DNA of 37,855 bases, from assembly GCA_937928215.1 (NCBI GenBank), contig CALFWL010000060.1:1-37855 (forward strand), given 5' to 3'. The notes beneath the pieces were generated by a model. It was not told the origin of the DNA and searched no databases. It was given only the letters and a program-made list of their open reading frames with translations. Shown here piece by piece: positions 11,155 through 18,250 of the stretch. The number at the start of each line of letters is the position of its first letter. Positions within the stretch are counted from its first letter, which is position 1. This stretch comes from an uncultured Pirellulaceae bacterium. GTDB lineage: Bacteria > Planctomycetota > Planctomycetia > Pirellulales > Pirellulaceae. The position numbers and the translations under genes are program-made.

Positions 11155-11201
11155 CGCAATAAAAATCAAGCCGCAGTCGCCGGTTTGGCAACTGCGGCTT
11201 G
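11155..11201 (-). terminator. Rho-independent terminator of the TIM-barrel gene
   Basis: A perfect 11-bp stem CAAGCCGCAGT / ACTGCGGCTTG (11167-11177 with 11191-11201) with a 13-base loop. Read on the minus strand it is followed by ATTTTTATTG, a usable U-tract. It sits 30 bp downstream of the TIM-barrel stop and upstream of ilvD, so it separates the two genes. Confidence 0.8.
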
Positions 11202-11231
11202 AGGTAATATCAATCGCGTGAGGACTTGCCA

Positions 11232-12239
11232 TCATTGTGCGGCAGCAGGCTCGGCGTCTTTTTCGGCGTCGCCACCATCGGCAGCTGGAGCTTCCACACC
11301 GTCTTCGGAATCTTCGCCTGCCTCAGCGGCAGCTTCTGCTGCGGCAGCGGCGGCTTCCGATTCTGCAGCGACCACTGCCGGATCAAGACCTTCGGCCAAC
11401 TGATCGAGGACTTTACTGATTTTCTCGAGCACCGGATCACGTCCGTCCGCGGTGAAACTAACCGAATCCGTCGAAGCTGAAATGGCTCCTTCGTAACCGG
11501 CTGCAATTAACAGTTGCATCACTTGGTAAGAAACCGAGTTTTGTTCGCTGGCGGGGATTGCAACCCGATCTGCTTTTTCAACGGAGCTCGCGTCGGCACC
11601 TTCTTTCAAATCAGCCAGACGGACTTCGGTGACCGAATTCGATGCGAGAAGTGCTTTGATTTGATCAACCGTTCCGCCACCCGCCTGCCATTCAAACAGA
11701 TCCAAGCAAACACCCAGATTGTCATTCCCGATTGTCTTGACAAGAGTCAAAACCTCTTCGGCGGTTTGAATGAACTTGAATTGACCTTCCACATCGGTGG
11801 CCCCGACGGCCTTTAGATAGACTCCGATCTTGATATCGTGAGTCGCAAAAATCTCAGCGACTTCAGCTAGGCGAGTCCGATGCGTGTCGAAGTTTTCCTG
11901 AAAGGAATCGGTGGGGCTGTTGGTTTCAAGCTCGACGAAACATCGTTTGGCTCCAAGTTCATCCGCAAGACTCAAAATAGTCTCAATTTTTCCGATTGCC
12001 TTTTTGAAAGCTTCTTCGCTGGAACCGAAATTGATCGGCAGACGAAAGGTTCCCATGTCGAGCTTCTTCGCGCTCTTGAGAAACTGACAGGCGAATTCTT
12101 TGCCCAAGGCATCATGACGACCTAGCAGGTCCTCCATGTCGATTTCGACACCGTCGAACTTGTAGGTCAGAGCCAACTCGATCAATTCGTTCTGGCGTCC
12201 ACCAATTCCGAGCCCGCGAGTGTTGAGAATTTTATACAC
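11232..12239 (-). CDS. Xylose isomerase-like TIM-barrel protein with Glu/Ala-rich tail
   Basis: 335 aa. Residues 1-285 follow the sugar phosphate isomerase/epimerase (AP endonuclease 2-like) TIM barrel. Visible strands include YKFDGVEIDMEDLLGR (26-41), GAKRCFVELETN (96-107), DIKIGVYLKAVG (135-146), LGVCLDLFEWQAGGG (175-189) and VTEVRLADLKEG (203-214). Acidic residues typical of metal sites are present at strand ends (Glu32, Glu103, Asp180). The true substrate cannot be told. Residues 288-335 are a low-complexity tail of Ala, Glu and Asp, absent from the usual family length and probably disordered. The family is much expanded in planctomycetes. It is followed by its own terminator and has a 303-bp gene-free region upstream. 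Confidence 0.75.
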   Translation of the reverse strand: MYKILNTRGLGIGGRQNELIELALTYKFDGVEIDMEDLLGRHDALGKEFACQFLKSAKKLDMGTFRLPINFGSSEEAFKKAIGKIETILSLADELGAKRCFVELETNSPTDSFQENFDTHRTRLAEVAEIFATHDIKIGVYLKAVGATDVEGQFKFIQTAEEVLTLVKTIGNDNLGVCLDLFEWQAGGGTVDQIKALLASNSVTEVRLADLKEGADASSVEKADRVAIPASEQNSVSYQVMQLLIAAGYEGAISASTDSVSFTADGRDPVLEKISKVLDQLAEGLDPAVVAAESEAAAAAAEAAAEAGEDSEDGVEAPAADGGDAEKDAEPAAAQ

Positions 12240-12542
12240 AATGCCTCCTGTTATCTTGTCATGCCCCGATCAAATCGTATTGCCTGAGTGGCTTGCCCGG
12301 CAAAAACCGGAAAATTCCGGACGAGCGGGCAAAAACGAGGGGCACCAAACTGTGTGAAAGGGCAGGATTATGTCAAAGAAGCCCTTGATTTACTAGTGGT
12401 TTACCGGGCCGTGGTCCGATCCGCCGCGCCGGAACCGCAATCGCGGTCCCTACTCATGTGCCGGGCATCAATCGTCCGAAGAAGAGAAGATTGACTTCTT
12501 GGGTCTGCTGGCTAGATTTAAGATATCTCAGGTGAACTCTCG
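12240..12542. other. Intergenic region between the TIM-barrel gene and ssrA
   Basis: No coding region is credible here. It must hold the minus-strand promoter of the TIM-barrel gene and the plus-strand promoter of ssrA (separate entry). A hairpin GGAACCGC-AATC-GCGGTCCC with one mismatch is at 12431-12450, with no T-run after it. Confidence 0.5.
12491..12518 (+). promoter_or_regulatory. Probable sigma-70-type promoter of ssrA
   Basis: TTGACT (12491-12496), a 16-base spacer and TAGATT (12513-12518) lie 25 bases before the mature tmRNA 5' end. That leaves a short leader for RNase P to remove. The -35 box is 5 of 6 to consensus, the -10 box 4 of 6. Confidence 0.55.
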
Positions 12543-12902
12543 GGGGGCGAATTGGATTCGACCGGACTGAGGAAGAGCTGGTTGCATGTCGTGGTTGATC
12601 AGAAGGCCACGTAAAAATCTGATCAAAACTTTTTAATTGCAGAAGATAACACTTTCGCAATGGCTGCGTAACAACGGCCCCGGTTGAGGAACTTCGCTGG
12701 AGAGTTCTGAAAGCCGGATAGCAATTCCAGATCGCCACTCGTCACGTCGAACACGCGAGGGGTTAAATCAAGTTTTCGTCTAGCTTGACGATCAGTTTGT
12801 CGACTGACGGTTCATCGAGCGAAACCCGGAAAGAATCGACTACACATGTAGACGCCATCTTGGAACCATCGCGGGACGCGGGTTCGATCCCCGCCGCCTC
12901 CA
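12543..12902 (+). ncRNA. ssrA: tmRNA (one-piece, 360 nt)
   Basis: The transfer-messenger RNA rescues ribosomes stalled on broken mRNAs and adds a proteolysis tag. The 5' end GGGGGCG (12543-12549) pairs with CGCCTCC (12895-12901), with one G-U wobble, forming the acceptor stem. Then come the conserved GAATTGGATTCGACC at the 5' end and the T-arm GCGGGTTCGATCCCCGC at the 3' end. The discriminator base is A12902, and CCA is not encoded (CTT follows). The order is the ordinary one-piece form, not the split circularly permuted form. The tag frame lies at 12639-12671. A promoter precedes and a hairpin terminator follows. The pseudoknots were not modelled. Confidence 0.96.
12639..12671 (+). other. 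tmRNA tag reading frame (AEDNTFAMAA, TAA)
   Basis: After a T/A-rich single-stranded stretch comes GCA GAA GAT AAC ACT TTC GCA ATG GCT GCG TAA. It encodes a 10-residue tag ending in the small hydrophobic residues that ClpXP-type proteases recognise. The resume codon is taken as GCA at 12639 because the tag then begins with Ala-Glu/Asn-type residues as in other bacteria; this is inferred. Confidence 0.85.
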
Positions 12903-12906
12903 CTTC

Positions 12907-12936
12907 AAGGCACTTGCGAATTTTCGTAGGTGCCTT
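12907..12936 (+). terminator. Hairpin terminator of ssrA
   Basis: AAGGCACTTGCGAA pairs with TTCGTAGGTGCCTT through 14 positions (two G-U) around a two-base centre, starting 5 bases after the tmRNA 3' end. It is followed by TCCCTTT, a weak U-tract. Confidence 0.7.
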
Positions 12937-12940
12937 TCCC

Positions 12941-13020
12941 TTTGGTTCAGCCGCTAACCCTTTAGTTCAGCCGCTAACCCTTTGGTTCAGCCGCTAATCC
13001 TTTGGTTCAGCCGCTAATCT
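12941..13020. repeat. Four tandem 20-bp repeats
   Basis: The unit TTTGGTTCAGCCGCTAAYCC is repeated four times in exact 20-bp register at 12941, 12961, 12981 and 13001. The only differences are G to A at base 4 in unit 2, C/T at position 18, and a final T in unit 4. It lies between the ssrA terminator and the converging maf stop codon. The 20-bp period is not a multiple of 3 and no spacers exist, so it is neither coding nor CRISPR. Confidence 0.9.
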
Positions 13021-13033
13021 TGTGGCGCAGGTC

Positions 13034-13624
13034 TCAGACCGACCGGTGTGCCAGTTCATCCACCCAAATGCCAAGCCGCTCCACAGGCAACCCAACAACA
13101 TTCGACGCAAGGCCTTCAACGATGTGAATCCAATCCAGTCCGTCTTGATAACCGAACGCCCCAGCCTTGCCCTGCCATTGCCCGGAGTCAAGATACGCTT
13201 CTAGGTCATCGGATGGGAAGGCGTCCATTTTCAATGTGGTCTGCTCCACATAGCTGGCGTGCTTTCCGGACTCGCAGTCCCACAGGCAAACTCCCGTCAG
13301 GACTCGATGAGTACGGTTGCTCATGACGGTGAGCATTCTGGCGGCGTCCAATCGATCGGTTGGTTTCCCCAGAATTTCGCCGTCGCAATCGGCCACCGTG
13401 TCGGCGGCCAGTACGATTCCTGTTTCATGACGAACTGCGATCGCATTCGCCTTGGCGAGAGCCGCTGCCTCCACGAACCGACCAGAAGGTAAAGTCCGGT
13501 CAACGGCTTGTTCGACTGAATCATCCGGCGGATCGACGGTGAACTGCCAACCGGATTCACGGAGCAATTCCTGCCGTCGAGGTGACTGGCTGGCTAGAAT
13601 CAACTTGACTTGCTGACTGGTCAT
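13034..13624 (-). CDS. maf: Maf-like nucleoside triphosphate pyrophosphatase
   Basis: 196 aa, the usual length of the Maf/YhdE family, which hydrolyses dTTP, UTP or modified nucleotides to monophosphates and removes non-canonical ones. Seen are LILASQSPRRQELLRESGW (about 8-26, phosphate-binding SxSPRR), VLAADTVADCDGEILGKP with the catalytic Asp, and KAGAFGYQDGLDWI, close to the KAGAYGIQG signature. ATG 13624 was chosen over the preceding TTG at 13627 since they differ by one residue. Its start is only 28 bp from the start of the divergent pseudouridine synthase gene. Its 3' end meets the tandem repeats after ssrA. Confidence 0.92.
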   Translation of the reverse strand: MTSQQVKLILASQSPRRQELLRESGWQFTVDPPDDSVEQAVDRTLPSGRFVEAAALAKANAIAVRHETGIVLAADTVADCDGEILGKPTDRLDAARMLTVMSNRTHRVLTGVCLWDCESGKHASYVEQTTLKMDAFPSDDLEAYLDSGQWQGKAGAFGYQDGLDWIHIVEGLASNVVGLPVERLGIWVDELAHRSV

Positions 13625-13652
13625 CAAAAACGTTTCTGGTACCGTGGAGCGG

Positions 13653-14354
13653 ATGTCGGACGTGTTAAGTATTCTTTATGAAGATAACCATTTGCTGGTC
13701 ATCGATAAACCTGCACCGTTGGCGACAATGGGAGCTGAAGCGGGTGAGCCGAGTCTCGTGTCGATGGCGAAAGGTTACCTGCAAACCAAATACAACAAAC
13801 CTGGCAACGTTTATCTTGGTGTGGTCAGCCGACTGGACTCGTTTGTCACCGGGGTGATCGTGTTGGCTCGGACATCCAAGGCGGCGTCTCGCCTGACGGA
13901 TCAATTCCGTCGTCGCAGCGTCGAGAAAACTTACTGGGCGATTGTCGCCGATCCACTTCCGAATGAATCTGGAACGCTTGAGCACCACATCTTCAAAAAC
14001 GATTTGCGGCGCCGCATGGAAACCGTCAAGAATTCTCAACCGGTACCGGTGGACGCGAAGCTCGCGCGGCTTGCCTATCAAGTCATCGGCACCCGCGCTG
14101 ACCGATCTTTGCTGGAGGTGAAACTGGAGACCGGACGCAAACATCAAATTCGCGTCCAACTGGAATCCATTGGCTGCCCAATCGTCGGAGATCGCAAATA
14201 TGGCAGCGAAATTTCCTTCAAAAAAGGGATCGCCCTGCATTCGCGTTGCTTGTCGTTCGACCACCCCACCACTCGGCAACGGCTCAGGTTTGAGTCTGCT
14301 CTTCCTCCTTGGTGGCAGCTGGGCAAGTATGATCTTCGCGGCGACGACTCCTGA
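13653..14354 (+). CDS. RluA-family 23S rRNA/tRNA pseudouridine synthase
   Basis: 233 aa. It has the RluA catalytic domain without an N-terminal S4 domain. ILYEDNHLLVIDKPAPL (about 6-22) opens the domain. VSRLDSFVTGVIVLARTSKAASRL carries the catalytic Asp in RLD (the family's HRLD, here SRLD). EKTYWAI, LLEVKLETGRKHQIRVQL and GDRKYG follow in the expected order. The RNA target cannot be told from sequence; RluA, RluC/D-like or TruC-like enzymes are all possible. ATG 13653 was chosen; an in-frame GTG at 13644 would add three residues. The gene is divergent from maf with a 28-bp gap. Confidence 0.9.
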   Translation: MSDVLSILYEDNHLLVIDKPAPLATMGAEAGEPSLVSMAKGYLQTKYNKPGNVYLGVVSRLDSFVTGVIVLARTSKAASRLTDQFRRRSVEKTYWAIVADPLPNESGTLEHHIFKNDLRRRMETVKNSQPVPVDAKLARLAYQVIGTRADRSLLEVKLETGRKHQIRVQLESIGCPIVGDRKYGSEISFKKGIALHSRCLSFDHPTTRQRLRFESALPPWWQLGKYDLRGDDS

Positions 14355-14414
14355 TCGAGACAGAAGACGGAGCCCGCATTCAAGGCTCAGAGCCGCAAAA
14401 AAACGTTGTTTTTC

Positions 14415-14434
14415 CTGACTGTTGTGGCAGTCAG
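14415..14434. terminator. Perfect inverted repeat after the pseudouridine synthase gene
   Basis: CTGACTG-TTGTGG-CAGTCAG, a 7-bp perfect stem with a 6-base loop, lies 60 bp after the stop. There is no T-run downstream on the plus strand (a T-run precedes it instead), so an intrinsic terminator is only possible, not shown. The rest of the gap to the kinase start (14435-14628) holds an AT-rich stretch (TATAGTATAAA at 14512-14522) that may be a kinase promoter. Confidence 0.35.
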
Positions 14435-14628
14435 ACGGGTTGGATCAAGTGTCAGCTCATGTTTTATTCGATCTCGAACTCGCATATGATTTTTTTCCTT
14501 GAAGCAGCGCGTATAGTATAAAGCCGTTAACGCGTCAAATGTACGGTAGATTGCGTTGCCGTTGCAGCACATCCAGCAAATCGTAAATAAAGCGTTTTTC
14601 GATTGAACGATTCCTCACGCCGATCGAC

Positions 14629-16029
14629 ATGAGTCCCCAGCAAAGCAAGTTTCGAGAATCCGCTTTGGCCAGCAAGCTGGTTACCGAGGATCAATTGCAA
14701 TCGGCGATTTCGCTAGTGATGGATTCGCCCAAAGGGCGGCAGGCTCATCCCAACGAGATCAGTGATAAGCGACTCGCATCCAAGTTGGTCGAAATGAAAA
14801 TCATTTCTGCCTACCAGGCTGATCAGTTGCGGTCCGGTCGCAGCAAGCTGACGCTTGGGCCGTACGTCATCACCGATTGGATCGGACAAGGCGGCATGGG
14901 GCAGGTCTTCAAGGCCGTCCATCAAATGTTGGGTCGTGAGTGTGCAGTGAAAGTATTGCCACTGCACAAGACAACTCCTGATGCCATCGAAAACTTCCGC
15001 CGCGAGATTCGCGCCCAAGCAAAGCTAGATCATCCGAACCTAGTCCGAGCCTACGACGCCGGCGAAGATGGCAACGTTCATTATCTGGTCGTCGAGTACG
15101 TCGAAGGCACTGATCTGCGACGCTTGGTGCGAACCAACGGTCGGCTGTCAGTTCAACAGGCGGCCAATATTGTCAAGCAAGCTGCTGATGGCCTGGCTCA
15201 CGCCCACGAACGAAGCTTGATTCACCGAGACATAAAACCTGGCAATATTTTGGTCAATCCAAACGGGATCGCGAAACTTTCCGACCTGGGATTGGCGTTT
15301 TACTTGAATGATCCGAAAGATCCTCGCGTCGGCAAGATTGTTGGGACGGCCGATTACCTGTCGCCCGAACAAATCAAAACTCCCTTGCAGATTACCAGCG
15401 CCAGTGATATCTACTCGCTCGGTTGCACATTGTATTACGCGGTCACAGGCAAGGTTCCGTTTCCCGGAGGAACTCCCAAAACCAAAGCGCTGCGGCACCT
15501 AGAAGAAACCCCTTGGCATCCACGCCGCTTCAATGAAGAAGTCAGTGACGATTTCGTTGATCTGATCGGCGATATGATGGAAAAGGATCCCAAGCAGCGG
15601 ATTCGACAGGCCGAGGAGGTCGCAGAGCGTTTGGCTCCGTGGGCAGAGGACAGCACGGCAGTTTATCCCGTCGATTTTGACAGCCGACAACGATGGACTC
15701 CGGGCCCGGTCCATGAGACCGACGAACAGGCAACCGATCCCAATCTCGACGCCAGCGGAGTGTCCTCTTCCGACGACGATGGCAGCAGGGGTTCTCAGGC
15801 AAACATGCAAGCCACCAACGGCCTGAGCGACCAGTCAACCGATCACAGCTCCATTTACAAAAGCTCGAATAAGCCGCCACCCCCGCTTTCGACGATCGAG
15901 CAATACTCATCCGCAAAGCGACTCAACGACGATTACCAGTTCGGCATGACGGAGTTGGTCATCACAGGCCTCGTCTGCCTAATTGTCGGGATCGTTGCCG
16001 GTGTGTTGTTGGCTTTCTTGAGCAGCTGA
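14629..16029 (+). CDS. Tail-anchored Ser/Thr protein kinase
   Basis: 466 aa. A short N-terminal helical region (1-75, ALASKLVTEDQL... and RLASKLVEMKIISAYQADQL) of the type often found before planctomycete kinases precedes the Hanks-type kinase domain (about 78-335). The glycine loop is IGQGGMGQVF (85-94), the ATP lysine K108 in AVKVL, the catalytic loop HRDIKPGN (199-206), and the metal motif DLG (219-221, in place of DFG). SPE is at 245-247. All key residues are present, so it should be active. Residues 340-440 are Asp/Ser-rich linker. A single hydrophobic helix (VITGLVCLIVGIVAGVLLAFL, about 444-464) ends the protein, placing the kinase in the cytoplasm on the membrane by its C-terminus. No sensor domain follows the helix. 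Substrates are unknown. Confidence 0.93.
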   Translation: MSPQQSKFRESALASKLVTEDQLQSAISLVMDSPKGRQAHPNEISDKRLASKLVEMKIISAYQADQLRSGRSKLTLGPYVITDWIGQGGMGQVFKAVHQMLGRECAVKVLPLHKTTPDAIENFRREIRAQAKLDHPNLVRAYDAGEDGNVHYLVVEYVEGTDLRRLVRTNGRLSVQQAANIVKQAADGLAHAHERSLIHRDIKPGNILVNPNGIAKLSDLGLAFYLNDPKDPRVGKIVGTADYLSPEQIKTPLQITSASDIYSLGCTLYYAVTGKVPFPGGTPKTKALRHLEETPWHPRRFNEEVSDDFVDLIGDMMEKDPKQRIRQAEEVAERLAPWAEDSTAVYPVDFDSRQRWTPGPVHETDEQATDPNLDASGVSSSDDDGSRGSQANMQATNGLSDQSTDHSSIYKSSNKPPPPLSTIEQYSSAKRLNDDYQFGMTELVITGLVCLIVGIVAGVLLAFLSS

Positions 16030-16323
16030 ATTTTCCGCATCTGGTGTTCAAAAGTTCGCGTTCATTGTTCAGGATTTCGCATTCATCGGGATTACTCCAC
16101 GTGCTGGAAATGCGTGACGGCGGTGGTTCGCTGAAACGAGTCACTGCGCCATGTTAAAACGCCGCGGGCTCCCGCCGCGATGGTCAATTTCTTCGCCAAT
16201 TCGTTATTAGTTGAATCTTCTTCCCGGAAAACGAGAAAACAAAACGAACATCCTTCCGTCCATACGACGAGAATGAAGTAGGGTTCTGGAGTTCTTTCTT
16301 CGAATATTCAATCGAGATCAAAC

Positions 16324-16647
16324 ATGACTCCTTTGTCTTCACAAACCCAATATCAAAGTGAATCCGCCGCCCTTGTTGACGATCGACGTCGTCGTGAGCG
16401 GACACCACCTCTTCAAGAGGGTACTCACGTTTGGCTTAAGGGGAACCAACGCGTTCGAGTGGACGTGGTCGATGAATCGCCCGGTGGTATCGGCGTGATT
16501 ATCCCAGCCACATCATTCAATCTCGGCCCTCACATCGACGTCGAATACGCGGGTGAACGCCGCACCGCAATCGTTGCCTATCTCAACAAGACAGATCAAG
16601 GGCAATACCGCTTGGGTTTGGAATGGCTCTCGCTTCGTGAAGTCTGA
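16324..16647 (+). CDS. Small PilZ-like domain protein
   Basis: 107 aa. The order DDRRRRERTPP (about 19-29) then VDVVDESPGGIGV (about 48-60) matches the PilZ c-di-GMP motif RxxxR ... (D/N)xSxxG. A last beta segment, YRLGLEWLSL, follows as in PilZ barrels. PilZ proteins bind cyclic di-GMP and often control flagellar motility or exopolysaccharide. The flagellar locus 1.6 kb downstream and the exopolysaccharide gene upstream make either link reasonable, but it is inference. It is a stand-alone domain with no membrane segment. The start is ATG 16324, with only weak purine-rich sequence upstream. The 294-bp gap before it contains a GC-rich hairpin (GCGGG-CT-CCCGC, 16164-16175) 135 bp after the kinase stop. 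Confidence 0.65.
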   Translation: MTPLSSQTQYQSESAALVDDRRRRERTPPLQEGTHVWLKGNQRVRVDVVDESPGGIGVIIPATSFNLGPHIDVEYAGERRTAIVAYLNKTDQGQYRLGLEWLSLREV

Positions 16648-16825
16648 TCTCCCGTCCGATGGCACGATCTCCATCCAAACGAAAAAGATCCCGCTTGATT
16701 CTCAAAAAATCGAAGCGGTGGAAGCTAATTGATCCAGATCGAAACAGCAGTTTTCGACCAGTCGCACACTTCGAAAGCATTTTGAACGTCGAAAAAGCTT
16801 CAACGAAAAGACAAGCAGCGAGCGA

Positions 16826-18085
16826 TCAGGTTGCGACCGTTTCGAGAACAGGATCAAAATTCAGCGTGCCAAAGTAGTCGTCAAGCGTCTCCGCGCGGCG
16901 AATCTCGACGACTTCCCCGTCGGGACGCAACAGCAACTCGGCTGATCGCAACTTTCCGTTGTACTGAAATCCCATCGAGTGCCCGTGGGCTCCGGCATCG
17001 TGGATCGCTAGATAATCACCTGCTTGCACGTCGGGCATGGGCCGCTGGATCGCGAACTTATCGTTGTTCTCACAAAGTGAACCTACCACATCGACCGGCG
17101 AACCGTCCGAGCTGTCATTCCCGATCGCCGAGATATGATGATAGGATCCGTACATGCCGGGGCGCATCAAGTTGGCCATCGTTGCATCGACGCCAACGTA
17201 ATCACGATAAGTTTGCTTACGATGCGTCACCTGAGTCACCAAGTAGCCGTGCGGCCCAGTAACGCAGCGACCGTTCTCCATGACGACTTGGAATTCAGGT
17301 ACGCCTCGTTCGACAATCTTCTGCTGGTAAAGCTGGCCCAGTCGAGTCCCAAAGTCTTCCCACGCGAACGCGGTTTGACCGGGTTCGTACGGAACGCCAA
17401 CACCGCCGCCAAGGTTGACAAACTTCAACGTGATTCCCAAATCAGAGTGAAGCTCGGCAGCAATATCAAACAAAAGCCCGGCTGTTTCAAGGTGAAAGTC
17501 GACGCTCAGTTCATTCGACGCGACCATGGTGTGCAGACCGAACTCCTTCACACCGAGCTGCTGTAGTTTCTTGTAGCCATCAAGCAGTTGCTGACGAGTG
17601 AACCCGAATTTGGCTTCGACAGGATTCCCGATGATGACATTGCCCGCTTTCATTTCTCCAGGATTGAAACGGCAGCAGACCAGTTCGGGCACTCCCACAT
17701 TTTCGTTCAGATAGTCGATGTAGTTGATGTCATCCAGATTGATGATGGCGCCAAGCTCGCGGGCGAACTGGTAGTCCTTGGCCATCGTGTTGTTCGAGGT
17801 GAACATAATGTCTTCACCCGACAAACCAACGCGACGTGAGATTTCCAGCTCGGCACCGCTGGAGCAATCGGCTCCCATGCCTTCTTCGATCAAGATCCGG
17901 AGCAAGTGAGGGTTAGGCGTTGCTTTGACCGCAAAATAATTTCGAAAATCGGTCCAGTCAAAAGCACCTCGCATCTGCCGCGCTGTCTGGCGAATACCGG
18001 TTTCATCATAAAGGTAAAACGGAGTCGGCCATTTCTTGGCGATGGACTGGATGGTGGCAAGATCGAAAGGAAGCTGCTTGGACAT
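16826..18085 (-). CDS. lysA: Diaminopimelate decarboxylase (fold III PLP enzyme)
   Basis: 419 aa. Decarboxylates meso-diaminopimelate to lysine. The PLP lysine is K54 in YFAVKATPNPH. VNLGGGVGVPYEPGQ is the phosphate-binding glycine loop, and GSLCENNDKFA carries the catalytic Cys from the neighbouring subunit. MENGRCVTGPHG and VGVDATMANLMRPGMYG complete the pattern. The His region reads GLHTMVASN rather than the usual GLHCHIGSQ. This, with the C-terminal RRAETLDDYFGTL, places it in the less common LysA subgroup I recall from clostridia, so substrate specificity is slightly less certain. It lies 165 bp downstream of flgL on the same strand, perhaps at the end of the flagellar transcript by chance. 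Confidence 0.88.
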   Translation of the reverse strand: MSKQLPFDLATIQSIAKKWPTPFYLYDETGIRQTARQMRGAFDWTDFRNYFAVKATPNPHLLRILIEEGMGADCSSGAELEISRRVGLSGEDIMFTSNNTMAKDYQFARELGAIINLDDINYIDYLNENVGVPELVCCRFNPGEMKAGNVIIGNPVEAKFGFTRQQLLDGYKKLQQLGVKEFGLHTMVASNELSVDFHLETAGLLFDIAAELHSDLGITLKFVNLGGGVGVPYEPGQTAFAWEDFGTRLGQLYQQKIVERGVPEFQVVMENGRCVTGPHGYLVTQVTHRKQTYRDYVGVDATMANLMRPGMYGSYHHISAIGNDSSDGSPVDVVGSLCENNDKFAIQRPMPDVQAGDYLAIHDAGAHGHSMGFQYNGKLRSAELLLRPDGEVVEIRRAETLDDYFGTLNFDPVLETVAT

Positions 18086-18250
18086 GTCAGTGAATTGGAT
18101 AGGTGTGAACTTTCAAGGACGGATAACAATCCAATCATATTCTTTCAGGCCGTCAGATGACAGGTCCAAAGTTGATTGGATTTCGGTCGGAATGGCGAGC
18201 CAATTCCATCAATGCCGACCGCTCACAGGTTCAAAAGTTCACATCGAAAT

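Noticed and set aside
12454..12738. 94-aa minus-strand open frame over the ssrA 5' half
   Set aside because: It is antisense to a well-supported tmRNA, and the protein has no recognisable features.
12941..13020. CRISPR-like array after ssrA
   Set aside because: The 20-bp units abut directly with no spacers, and no cas genes are in the window.
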